This document shows, in pieces, positions 1-8,105 of a stretch of 9,202 nucleotides of DNA. The notes below the pieces were generated by a model that was not told the DNA's origin, did not search any database, and saw nothing but the letters and a program-made list of their open reading frames with translations. Origin of the DNA: CALDTK01 sp041744755 (lineage in GTDB: Bacteria; Bacteroidota; Bacteroidia; Chitinophagales; Saprospiraceae). The stretch covers positions 1 to 9,202 of the forward strand of contig JBGTKC010000114.1 of the NCBI GenBank assembly GCA_041744755.1. Reading direction: 5' to 3'. Position 1 is the stretch's first letter. The number at the start of each line of letters is the position of its first letter. A program made the position numbers and the translations under genes.

Positions 1-150
1 GATCTACAATGATAGGTAATTATCGAGAGATTTATCTTCCGCAAATTACTGGGTAGATTACGCATATGAATTGCTGGTTTCACGTAAGTGCCGAAAGCGT
101 AATCCCCGAAAACGCCTGAAGCGCTTGGTCCGCCTTTCGGCAAAACCGCA
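1..150. other. AT-rich intergenic start with possible gene relic
   Basis: Positions 1-85 are clearly richer in A and T than the rest of the window and I see no credible gene there. From about 92 short blocks resemble the start of the beta-barrel gene further right: 92-103 matches 8096-8107 at 11 of 12 bases, and 132-147 matches 8152-8167 exactly over 16 bases. Read in one frame, 132-160 gives LSAKPHAL, compared with LSAKPVLA at the signal-peptide end of the intact gene. This may be a trace of a second copy of that gene. The open frame across 71-265 has an arginine/proline-rich composition and no family resemblance, so I do not call it a gene. Confidence 0.4.
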
Positions 151-435
151 CGCCCTTTCTTCGCGCCCGTGCTGCCCGCCGCCATCTTCGCCTACCTCGG
201 GCTCACGCTCGCCATCGGGTTTTATGACGCACACTGGACTCGTACATCGTAGGACCTCACGCTAGCCGGACGCTCTGCCGTCGCGGGATCGTCACGCTCG
301 GGGACTTCCTTGCGGAGCGTTTTAGCGTAAGCGTAGACCTCGTCATGAACGCCATCCAGGTCCTTACGACGTGCTTCTGGATCGCGGCGCGGTTTACGGC
401 GCTGGCGTTTCAGGGGCTTTTTGGGTTTCCGCTGC
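151..435 (+). pseudogene. Relic of sodium:solute symporter, 5' part only
   Basis: This is a decayed copy of the 5' end of the symporter gene at 6651. Positions 151-273 align without gaps to 6633-6755 (offset 6482), including the GTG start at 169 and 18 bases upstream of it. The codon matching Gln28 of the intact gene is TAG at 250-252. Right after the codons for LTLAGR the copy jumps: 287 onward aligns with 6941 onward (offset 6654), a net loss of 172 bp, which is not a multiple of three and shifts the frame. A further 6-bp loss lies near 407. Similarity fades near 435, equivalent to about codon 145 of 468, and the rest of the gene is absent. The copy therefore cannot make a transporter. Its divergence shows that the duplication is not recent. 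Confidence 0.9.
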
Positions 436-546
436 CCGAGAGCGTCGTGCCAACGGCAATCGACAAATAATCATCGCCCGCCACACAGCCTGTGATCCTA
501 TGTTTGTCTGAATGCGGAAAATCGAATCATTACTTGGCGCTGGGAC
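436..546. other. Upstream region of the lipoprotein gene
   Basis: This is the non-coding stretch between the symporter relic and the lipoprotein start. It holds a candidate -7 promoter element at 499-506. I see no hairpin terminator and no clear Shine-Dalgarno sequence; TGGGA at 541-545 is the nearest purine-rich stretch, directly before the ATG. Confidence 0.4.
499..506 (+). promoter_or_regulatory. Candidate Bacteroidota -7 element
   Basis: TATGTTTG matches the Bacteroidota -7 consensus TAnnTTTG at all six fixed positions and sits 40 bases before the ATG at 547. It would give a leader of roughly 30 to 35 bases. The expected -33 TTTG is not found at the usual spacing, so only half of the promoter signature is present. 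If real, it drives the lipoprotein gene and probably the genes behind it. Confidence 0.4.
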
Positions 547-2517
547 ATGAAGAATATCTACCACGCAATCGACCTGCGTTGGCGCCCGGTGTTGAGGGCA
601 TTTGTAGCCCTGGCGATCTGTGCGCTCGCGGCTTGCGTCCCGGAGTTAATCGAGGACCAAACGCAGCTCAAGGTGCTCAAGGGCGACCTACGATTTGTCT
701 TCGCCACCGGACCGAAGTGCGCCCCGCGCATCGGGGATACGCTCACGCTCTGGTCGCAACCCGCGACAGATTCGGTGACGGTGGTCGTGGCGCAGACGCC
801 CTTTAGTTATACCGTACGCGGCGTCGCGATCGGTGCATACGAAGTGTTTGCGGCGAATCGCGACAGCCGCGTGAGTTCGTACGTCGTCGTCGCCAACGAC
901 ACGACGGAGATCGTGGACTCGCTGTGTGTACTCGTCAAGAATTTCCCGCCCGTCGTCACGCAGGTCCTGCCCGACCCAAGGGCGGCGGCAGTGTCAGTAT
1001 TCGGCGACACCGTACGTATCCGTTTTAGCGTAAGCGACGACCGAACGCCGCTGAGCGAACTCCGGGCGGTGCTCGGGCTCTACGCCGAGGAGAGACGCAC
1101 GGTGTACCGTTACCGGGCGACCCTCACGATCGGTGCCGACGGCATCGTCGACACGGCGATGGTACTGCCGCTGGCCACGTTTTTCGATGGTCAAATCCTC
1201 GTGATCGACGACTGCGATGCCGAAGGTTCGGTGGACTTCGGACTCAACAACGCGGGCATCGCGCCGATCGTAACGACGGTCGCGCCCGTGACGGCCGGGC
1301 GCCCGCTCGACGCCGGCCTGCGGGTGTCGTGGTCGGTGTACCGCGGGCCGCGTTTCAGTGCTTATGAGGTGCAGCGCTCGGAGGATTTCGGCCCCACGCG
1401 ACGGCCCACCAACTGGGAGACGATCGCGACGATCAGCGACAGCACCACTATCGCCTACGTCGATCCCGTACTCCACTTCCCGATTACGCGGGGCGTGCGC
1501 TACCGCATTATCGTGGGAGAACATTTGGTGAGCGACGTGGCCTCGATCGAGATCGAGCGGCCGGGACTCTACGACGAGCGCCCGAGCCGCCTCACGGGCC
1601 ACCCCACGGAACGCGTGGCCTACGGGCTGCTCGGCAAAGAGTTTGTGCGCTTTGATTTAGCGACCCTCGGTGTGACGGCACGCTCGACGATCAAGGCCTC
1701 CGTGAGCGATTTTACCACCTGTGAAGTGGCCACTGATCCGACCGGGCTGACGCACGTGTACCTCAACGTCGTCGGTCAAGGCATCTACGTGCTCAATGCG
1801 ACTACGCTTCGCCAGGAGCGCTTCTTCCCGGGCGACTACGCCGGCGGGGTGGCGGTCTTTATGCCGGAATGCTTCGGGGTGACTTACGAGCTCAATACCG
1901 ATGACTTCGATCCACAACTCAGCGGGCAGTACGTGACGATCGACCTGGCCACGGGGCGGGAGATTGCGCGCACGAGTGGCTTGTCTGCCCTCGGAACCTT
2001 CCGCCGGGTACCTGGCCAGCGTGCGGCAATCTGCATAACGGCGGGTGGTCCGTGGGGAAACCTATACTTCACCTTCAGCGGTAGCGGTGCGATCACGGAA
2101 GTGGCAATCGATATTCCGCAGGGTAACGGCGGCTATTATGAGGACCTAATTGCCATGGATCCGAAAGGGGTGTTTTGGGTGACGGGTACTGCGGGCAGCG
2201 TAGTATCGGCGAGTCGTTCGGGCGCCGTTCAGGGTACGATTATCCGTCGCAATGAGCGCTTCGGTGGCCTTGTCGTAGACGCGCGCGGCGAGGTGATCTA
2301 CGCGGGCACGGGCTACACCATCAATACCCGACCCCGCCTCGTTCGGGCAGCGTACCCCTCCTTGATCCGCGAAGCCGATATTCCCCTCGAAGGATTTGTG
2401 TTCGCGATGGCGCGCGGACGCGATCGTATCGTAGCGGCGGTGGCCACGATGAGATCTTACGACGACTTCGACCGGCCGCCCGGGCCATTCCTCCTTCAGG
2501 TAGTGCCGACGGACTAA
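547..2517 (+). CDS. Predicted lipoprotein, Ig/FN3-like domains and beta-propeller
   Basis: The 656-residue product is predicted to be lipid-anchored, probably on the outer membrane. Residues 1-30 form a lipoprotein signal: basic residues before a hydrophobic core, then the lipobox LAAC with Cys30. About 35-115 looks like a small beta-sandwich. About 118-225 looks Ig-like, starting at PPVVTQVLP. About 255-340 resembles a fibronectin type III domain (LRVSWSVYRGP, then YEVQRS, then GVRYRII). From about 345 to the end there are repeated short beta-rich units of the type seen in beta-propellers (VRFDLATLG, IYVLNATTL, VTIDLATGR, AMDPKGVFWVTG). I see no catalytic motif. The gene lies 18 bases before the T9SS cargo gene, so the two are probably co-transcribed and may act together at the surface. 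The start at 547 is preferred because it places the signal peptide correctly; upstream pairing to the ribosome is weak. Domain calls come from residue patterns only, and the function is unknown. Confidence 0.85.
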   Translation: MKNIYHAIDLRWRPVLRAFVALAICALAACVPELIEDQTQLKVLKGDLRFVFATGPKCAPRIGDTLTLWSQPATDSVTVVVAQTPFSYTVRGVAIGAYEVFAANRDSRVSSYVVVANDTTEIVDSLCVLVKNFPPVVTQVLPDPRAAAVSVFGDTVRIRFSVSDDRTPLSELRAVLGLYAEERRTVYRYRATLTIGADGIVDTAMVLPLATFFDGQILVIDDCDAEGSVDFGLNNAGIAPIVTTVAPVTAGRPLDAGLRVSWSVYRGPRFSAYEVQRSEDFGPTRRPTNWETIATISDSTTIAYVDPVLHFPITRGVRYRIIVGEHLVSDVASIEIERPGLYDERPSRLTGHPTERVAYGLLGKEFVRFDLATLGVTARSTIKASVSDFTTCEVATDPTGLTHVYLNVVGQGIYVLNATTLRQERFFPGDYAGGVAVFMPECFGVTYELNTDDFDPQLSGQYVTIDLATGREIARTSGLSALGTFRRVPGQRAAICITAGGPWGNLYFTFSGSGAITEVAIDIPQGNGGYYEDLIAMDPKGVFWVTGTAGSVVSASRSGAVQGTIIRRNERFGGLVVDARGEVIYAGTGYTINTRPRLVRAAYPSLIREADIPLEGFVFAMARGRDRIVAAVATMRSYDDFDRPPGPFLLQVVPTD

Positions 2518-2535
2518 TTTTTCAGGCGGCTCCAC

Positions 2536-5500
2536 GTGGGCTCGACAACGCTTTCGATTGTGCAGATCTTTAACTCTCGACCAATTTCTCAGACGCGGAT
2601 GTGGAGCGCCGCGGCGCTCTTAATCCTCATAGCGCTCGTCTCCGACCTCGGTGCGCAATCTTACCAGCTGCGGGCGCAACCCGCGCAGAGCATCTACGTC
2701 GACGAGCACTACCGCCTAGCCTACTTTTTGTACACGGTCTCTAATCTCTACTACGATCGGGCGGACACCCTCTATAGCCAGCCGTTTACCTCGCGGGTGT
2801 ACCTCTCGAAAGACAAGGTCTTCGATGCGGGTGACCGGCTCTTGTTCGAGCACCGCGACCGCATCCTGAGCACGGTGTACGTGGACCGCGAGATGGACCT
2901 CCCCGCCGACATACCCCCGGGAGAGTACTACGCGATCGCCGTCGTCGACGCCGACAACGAGATCGCGGAGGCCGACGAGACCGACAACGTGAGCGTCAAC
3001 TACCTGCGGGTGACGGGCTCGGTCGAGCTGCCGGTACGCAACAACGCCGACACCCCGGACAACCCACGTTGGCGCTGGTACACGACGACGAGATTCGGGA
3101 TCGTCAACCTTGATACATCCCGATGGGCGACGGGCCAGTCGCCCGACCCCGCCGCCGCCGGGGCACGCTCACAGCCCAACGCCTACCACGTCACTCAGCT
3201 CTCCGGTCCGATAGAAAACGAATACGAGCACCTGGAGACTCCGTGGCTCAATATGCGCGGGCGCTCGGGTGACGTGGCCTGCTTCTGGTACCGCGGCAAT
3301 TTTCGCGAAAACTATTACGGCCTCACATTTGCCGTCGCCCATGCCGACAAAGGGATAGTGTTTGGGGATGTCGTCAACCCCGGACCGCGGGCGGAGTCCT
3401 TTACCGTACCGAAACAGCGCTTCGGAGACTGGGACTGCTTCTGCACAGATTTGTCGCTGCTAGACGACCGGCGCTACAGCAAGGCTAGGTGGACGATAAC
3501 CCACGACTCAGACGTAAGGCCCGGGAGGGGCGCCGTGGCCGTGGACGATATCTACTTCGGCCCGCGCCTGCCGGACCTGGCCCTCGTGGACATCGGCGAG
3601 CGATTGTTGCGCACGGACCTGGCGGTCGACTCGATCTCCTACACCGTCGTCAACGGCGGTGGCGCCCGCTCTTCGCGCGGCCTGCGAACGCGGCTGTACT
3701 TCAGCACCGATGAAACCCTGGACGGAGGGGACATTTTGCTCGCCGAAGACGAGATCGGAACCCTGGCCCCCATCGCGTTCGAGCGGCGGCGCGTGGCCAT
3801 CGAGCTGTCTCGCCTTCCGGCCGGGGCGAGCGGGGGATACGTTATCGTCAAGGTGGACGCCGACGGAGCCGAAGTGGAGATCTGGGAGCACAACAACACG
3901 TATGCGCATCCGCTGCGTTTGACGGCTTACGCCAAAACACCTTACGCGGTCAATTTCGAGACGGCGCCTACGGGCTGGAAGGCCACGGATGCGGCTTCGG
4001 GTGAGGGCTGGCGCAGTGGCCTGGTGCCTTCCGGACTGGGGGTGGCCCGCCGGGCGATGCGCGGTGCCGGTGCGTACTACGCGCAGCTCGCGCAAGCCCG
4101 GAGCGCCAACCAGGTCGCCTACCTCACGATGCCTCCGCTGGACGTGCGCCAACTCGCGCGGCCCGTGTTGAGCTTCGATTACATCGTAGATCATGGTCAG
4201 ACCCAGTCCTCCAGAGAAGGCGGCGACCTTGCCGTGGAGTACTCCGTAGATGGTGGCACCACGTTTGTGCCCTTGCCGGCCGACCAGTCGCAGAGCGTCA
4301 ACTTCTCATCCTACGAAAACCTCGACCAGATTCCTAACGGCCCGCACGCCGGCTTGCTGGCCTGGAACTCCCCACGGGAGCTGGGCAGCGTCGAGCCCGT
4401 GCGCGCGGTCGTTGCACTGCCCTCGGCGGTTAGGAATGCCGCCTCGGTGACGCTGCGCTTTGCCTTCGTCGGGCTCCCCGGAGAGACGGTGACGGCCGTG
4501 GTCCTCGACGAGGTCGAGGTGGCGGAGGGCTATACCGATTTAGACCTCGAGACGCCGCGGGCGCTGCCCCCGGCCAATGCCGCCGGGGAGGTGCTCTTCA
4601 ACCTGCGCTACCGCAACAGCGGCAACTACGGCACCGGCGCCACGGACGTGATGTACTACCTGAGTCGCGACACGGTAATCAGCGCCGACGATGCGTCATT
4701 TGGGCCTTTCCGCATCGCGGGCATCCCGCCGCGCTCGCGCTTCGAGCGCATCTTACGGGTTACGGGTCCGGCGGCGTTCGCGGGCAAGGATGCCTACCTG
4801 ATGTACCGCTTCAATGGCGCCGGGCCACGGCTGGACGGGCGTCCCGAAAGCGGCGGGGCCGTACCACTGAAGCGGGTCGTGCCGCCCTACTTCGAGGACT
4901 TTTCTGAGGTCTGGCCGGCGCACTGGCTCGCTTACGCGAAAAACGACGACTCGTACATCTACGGGGCCCCGGATTACGTCTTCCAAACCCGCGTGCCCCA
5001 CGGCCAGAGTATCGGTCCGGACTACCGAGACACTTCGCATTACCGCGGCGTGTTACACGTCAAGTACGTCGAAAAATTTAACAGCCCTACCTCTGCCGAC
5101 CTGCGGTACTACGTCTCGCCGACGTTTGACTTCTCCGGGGTGAGCGGGGCACGACTGTCGTTTAAGCTATTCGCTTACAGCAGAGAAAAGGGGACCTCCG
5201 GGGCCTCTCTGGAGTACTCCCTCGACGAGGGCGCGACCTGGGCGCTGCTCACGGCTGGCCCGGAAGACGGGGCCGTCAACTGGTACGATCAATACGTGTG
5301 GGAACTCGGCTCGGCGGGGTGGACGCAGGAGTTGCGGGAGGCAGACAATCGTTCCAACCCCAACCAAGCCGGGATGCTGGGCCGCTCGATCGACGTGTCG
5401 CGTTTTGCCGGAAGGCCATCCGTCGCCTTTCGATTCAAGTACGCCAACAGGACCGACGGCGTCTACCGCCAACGGGGCCTGCTGATCGACGACTTCCGCG

Positions 5501-6552
5501 TCGACGCGATCGCCTCCGATCTCGTGGCCGAGGACGCGCTGAAAGGACGGGCGCTACCGCTCGCGCCCGGCGCGCCGTCGTTCGCCTTCCCGTACGCGGT
5601 CGCCAATCCGAGTGGCGAGGACGCGGCGGCGACGGTGACACACTTCTACCACTCCGCGGATACCCTGCTTGACGCGCGCGACCAGTACCTCGGGAGCGCG
5701 CCGGCGGGGGTGATCCGCGCCGGGGCCACCTTGCGCGACACCGTGCGGCTCACAGGATTGCGGGGTCCTTTCCGCACGCGGCGCGTGTACGTCCTCACCG
5801 TGGCCGACGGCGGGGCCGACCTCGGGGAGCGTGAGGAGTCCAACAACGTCGCGGCCAGTGCCGTGGCCCTCGCCGAGGGCGCCAACTGGATTGGGCAGGT
5901 CGAGTCCGTGATGGTAGAGCGGGGCGCGGGGGCCCGGGCGAGCCTCTTCTTCCTGAGCGAAGGTCCGTCGGACGCGCCGGCGACACAGGTGCGGGTGTCG
6001 CTGTTTTCGGACACGACCGGCGTACTCGGCCACGCGCGAGCGCAGGCGCCCGGCAGTGCTTCCAAGGTTATGAGAGATTCGTTGTTGCAGATCACAAATT
6101 TGCGGTCGTCGGTTCCGGGGCAGTACGAGCGCGTCAACGTTGGTTTGGCGGGGGTTGACCTCCTGCGCTGGCCCTACCTCGTGGCCGCGGTCGAGCCCGG
6201 CGGCGGTGCAGAGTACCGCCGGACCGACGACTACGCCGTGCTTGCGTTAATGCCCGATACGACCGGGACTTCATCCGTGACGAGTGGCCTGGGCGATGAG
6301 GCAGGGGGGAGCTTCTGGGTGCGCGCCGGGGACATCGTGTTTTGCGGAAGCGGAACAGGCGCCTTACAGCCCTCCGGTATCTCGGTGTACGATGCGGGCG
6401 GGCGCTTGGTGATGGCAACTGGAGTGACAGCCCAGGAGAGAGACTGTAGCACATTCGGCGGGGCGGCAAGCACACTTCCGGCGGGCGTCTACATCGTTCG
6501 TCTAGACCAAAATCAAGTGACGGGGCGCGTGGTGGTACTGGGCGGAAACTGA
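2536..6552 (+). CDS. Giant T9SS-secreted multidomain adhesin-like protein
   Basis: The 1338-residue product is predicted to be exported by Sec and then by the type IX system to the cell surface. The signal peptide core is at residues 22-40 (MWSAAALLILIAL), with likely cleavage after LGA40. An in-frame ATG at 2599 (residue 22) may be the true start instead of GTG 2536. Four CARDB-like domains lie at about 45-160, 345-460, 666-780 and 994-1113. The first and last carry the acidic E/N-rich end (EADETDNV, EREESNNV). Between the first three pairs lie MAM/jelly-roll-like modules at about 176-342, 474-665 and 784-993, ending in VDDIYFG, VLDEVEV and LIDDFRV. A fifth beta-domain covers about 1115-1242. 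The C-terminal domain, about 1257-1338, is a T9SS type A sorting signal: SGISVYDAGGRLV, LPAGVYIVRL and a terminal GRVVVLGGN. Known T9SS cargo is attached or released after removal of this domain. No protease or glycosidase active site is visible. An adhesion or matrix role is inference. Cysteines occur in the first jelly-roll module (DWDCFCTD) and in the sorting domain. Confidence 0.9.
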   Translation: MGSTTLSIVQIFNSRPISQTRMWSAAALLILIALVSDLGAQSYQLRAQPAQSIYVDEHYRLAYFLYTVSNLYYDRADTLYSQPFTSRVYLSKDKVFDAGDRLLFEHRDRILSTVYVDREMDLPADIPPGEYYAIAVVDADNEIAEADETDNVSVNYLRVTGSVELPVRNNADTPDNPRWRWYTTTRFGIVNLDTSRWATGQSPDPAAAGARSQPNAYHVTQLSGPIENEYEHLETPWLNMRGRSGDVACFWYRGNFRENYYGLTFAVAHADKGIVFGDVVNPGPRAESFTVPKQRFGDWDCFCTDLSLLDDRRYSKARWTITHDSDVRPGRGAVAVDDIYFGPRLPDLALVDIGERLLRTDLAVDSISYTVVNGGGARSSRGLRTRLYFSTDETLDGGDILLAEDEIGTLAPIAFERRRVAIELSRLPAGASGGYVIVKVDADGAEVEIWEHNNTYAHPLRLTAYAKTPYAVNFETAPTGWKATDAASGEGWRSGLVPSGLGVARRAMRGAGAYYAQLAQARSANQVAYLTMPPLDVRQLARPVLSFDYIVDHGQTQSSREGGDLAVEYSVDGGTTFVPLPADQSQSVNFSSYENLDQIPNGPHAGLLAWNSPRELGSVEPVRAVVALPSAVRNAASVTLRFAFVGLPGETVTAVVLDEVEVAEGYTDLDLETPRALPPANAAGEVLFNLRYRNSGNYGTGATDVMYYLSRDTVISADDASFGPFRIAGIPPRSRFERILRVTGPAAFAGKDAYLMYRFNGAGPRLDGRPESGGAVPLKRVVPPYFEDFSEVWPAHWLAYAKNDDSYIYGAPDYVFQTRVPHGQSIGPDYRDTSHYRGVLHVKYVEKFNSPTSADLRYYVSPTFDFSGVSGARLSFKLFAYSREKGTSGASLEYSLDEGATWALLTAGPEDGAVNWYDQYVWELGSAGWTQELREADNRSNPNQAGMLGRSIDVSRFAGRPSVAFRFKYANRTDGVYRQRGLLIDDFRVDAIASDLVAEDALKGRALPLAPGAPSFAFPYAVANPSGEDAAATVTHFYHSADTLLDARDQYLGSAPAGVIRAGATLRDTVRLTGLRGPFRTRRVYVLTVADGGADLGEREESNNVAASAVALAEGANWIGQVESVMVERGAGARASLFFLSEGPSDAPATQVRVSLFSDTTGVLGHARAQAPGSASKVMRDSLLQITNLRSSVPGQYERVNVGLAGVDLLRWPYLVAAVEPGGGAEYRRTDDYAVLALMPDTTGTSSVTSGLGDEAGGSFWVRAGDIVFCGSGTGALQPSGISVYDAGGRLVMATGVTAQERDCSTFGGAASTLPAGVYIVRLDQNQVTGRVVVLGGN

Positions 6553-6650
6553 CGGGGTGGGGTAGGCTAAACTCTTCAGGTCGGGCAGCACAACCTGCTG
6601 GGCCTGGCGGCTCAATGGTAAGTTAAGTCCCGCGCCCTTTCTTCGCGCCC
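6553..6650. other. Gap between T9SS gene and symporter gene
   Basis: This is 98 bases of non-coding sequence. A weak interrupted hairpin is possible at about 6579-6608 (CAGG and GCAG paired to CTGC and CCTG around a 4x4 internal loop), with no T-run after it, so it is not a convincing terminator. Positions 6633-6650 are conserved in the symporter relic, so the duplication included leader sequence. Confidence 0.4.
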
Positions 6651-8057
6651 GTGCTCCCCGCCGCCATCCTCGCCTACCTCGGGCTCACGCTCGCCATCGG
6701 GTTTTACGTCGCGCGGTGGATTCGGACCTCGCAGGACTTCACGCTGGCCGGGCGCCAGCTGCCGAGTGTGCTGGTGGGCGTCACCGTGTTCGCGACATGG
6801 TTCGGGCCCGAGATGATCATGGGCGTCCCGGGGATGTTCGTGCGCGAGGGCACGCTCGGAATCGTGACGGACGTGTTCGGGGTTTTTCTGTGCATGATCC
6901 TCATCGCGGCCTTTTACGCATGTCCACTTTATCGCCGGGGGATCGTCACGCTCGGCGACTTCTTCGCGGAGCGTTTTAGCGTAAGCGTGGACCTCGTTAC
7001 GAGCGCTATCCAGGTCTTTACCACTTGCTTTTGGATCGCGGCGCAGTTCACGGCGCTGGCGCTGGTGTTTCAGGCGGTGCTGGGGTTGAGTTTGCTGCAG
7101 GGCGTGTTATTCGGAGCGCTCGTGGTGGTCGTGTACACCTACGTCGGCGGCATGTGGGCGGTATCGGTGACGGATATGCTCCAGAGCGGGATCATCATCG
7201 GGGGACTCTTGTATTTGCTGTACACCGTGCTCGGCGAGGCGGGCGGTCTGGGGGAGGTGCTTTCGCAAAAACCTGCTGCTTTTTACAGTGCCAAGCCGGC
7301 GCCTGGACTCTTCGGCACCCTCGACTACCTCGCGATGCTGATGGCCTTTGGGATCGGGGGGATTCCGTCGCAGGACATTTACCAAAGGGTTTTCTCTGCG
7401 CGATCTGAGGGGGCCGGCTACCGCGGGCTGCTGTTGAGTGCGGCCCTGCTGACGGTAATCGGGTGCGTGCCACTGCTCATTGGCCTGGCGGCCTCGCAGG
7501 TGTACCCGGAGCTGCTCAGCGACGACGTGGACGGACAGCGTTTGCTGGTCGATATGGTTCTTCAACACTCCGCACTTCCACTCCAGATGCTCTTCTTCGG
7601 GGCGCTCGTCTCGGCCATCCTTAGCACTTCCAGTGGCGCCATGCTCTCGGCCGCGACGGTGGTCGGCGAGAACCTCGTCAAGCCCTATTTCCCGCGCCTG
7701 TCCGACCGGCAGTTGCTCTACTTCACGCGCCTCAGCACCATCAGTGTAGCGCTGGTCAGCGCGTCGATCGCCCTACAGGAGGCCAACATCCACGCCCTCG
7801 TGGTGGCGAGTACGGTGATGCTGATGGTGTGCTTGTTCGTACCGCTCACGGCGGGGCTTTACTGGCGGCGAGCGAACGTGACGGGGGCTTGGTGTGCGAT
7901 CGTTGCCGGCGGTGGAGTGTGGCTGATCTGTGATGCGCTGAACACGCGTGTGGACGCGAGCATCATCGCGACTTTGGCCAGCGTGGCGGGGATGGTGGTC
8001 GGGAGTCTGCTCCGTCCCGCGAAGGCCGTATACGCTGGCGATACCGTGCGCCGTTGA
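6651..8057 (+). CDS. Sodium:solute symporter (SSS/SSF family)
   Basis: This is a 468-residue integral inner-membrane transporter, somewhat on the short side for the family, which typically uses a sodium gradient to import small solutes such as sugars, amino acids, carboxylates or vitamins. About 13 hydrophobic segments are visible, near 2-21, 40-62, 69-92, 115-142, 147-169, 177-197, 222-240, 258-283, 307-335, 358-375, 385-407, 412-430 and 436-456. Family motifs include LTLAIGFYVA then DFTLAGR near the N-terminus, FATWFGPEMIMG, GDFFAERF (Asp103), WIAAQFTAL, YTYVGGMWAVSVTD with Gln178, GIGGIPSQDIYQR, and STSSGAMLSAATVVGENL (325-342). The serine/threonine cluster of the last one corresponds to the region that contributes to the sodium site in this family. 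The GTG start at 6651 is forced: an in-frame TAA lies at 6624 and no other start codon lies between. The substrate cannot be told from the sequence. A broken 5' copy of this gene lies at 151-435. Confidence 0.95.
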   Translation: MLPAAILAYLGLTLAIGFYVARWIRTSQDFTLAGRQLPSVLVGVTVFATWFGPEMIMGVPGMFVREGTLGIVTDVFGVFLCMILIAAFYACPLYRRGIVTLGDFFAERFSVSVDLVTSAIQVFTTCFWIAAQFTALALVFQAVLGLSLLQGVLFGALVVVVYTYVGGMWAVSVTDMLQSGIIIGGLLYLLYTVLGEAGGLGEVLSQKPAAFYSAKPAPGLFGTLDYLAMLMAFGIGGIPSQDIYQRVFSARSEGAGYRGLLLSAALLTVIGCVPLLIGLAASQVYPELLSDDVDGQRLLVDMVLQHSALPLQMLFFGALVSAILSTSSGAMLSAATVVGENLVKPYFPRLSDRQLLYFTRLSTISVALVSASIALQEANIHALVVASTVMLMVCLFVPLTAGLYWRRANVTGAWCAIVAGGGVWLICDALNTRVDASIIATLASVAGMVVGSLLRPAKAVYAGDTVRR

Positions 8058-8105
8058 CATTTCCTTGACTATCGATGAAGGTCCGACAGTTTTAGCGAAA
8101 GCGGA

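Noticed and set aside
71..265. Open frame of 64 codons on the + strand
   Set aside because: It runs out of frame through the symporter relic, has a low-complexity basic/serine composition, and contains no protein-like pattern apart from the short LSAKP piece discussed as a relic.
492..806. Open frame overlapping the start of the lipoprotein gene
   Set aside because: It is in another frame over a well-supported lipoprotein signal and has no recognisable features.
994..1602. Long open frame on the - strand, and similar ones at 3508-4194, 5554-6033 and 5646-6137
   Set aside because: They lie opposite strongly supported genes, have arginine/proline/histidine-rich composition typical of antisense frames in GC-rich DNA, and show no family motifs.
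8054..8082. Sigma70-like -35 TTGACA before the beta-barrel gene
   Set aside because: No -10 hexamer lies at suitable spacing, and this type of promoter is not the usual one in Bacteroidota.
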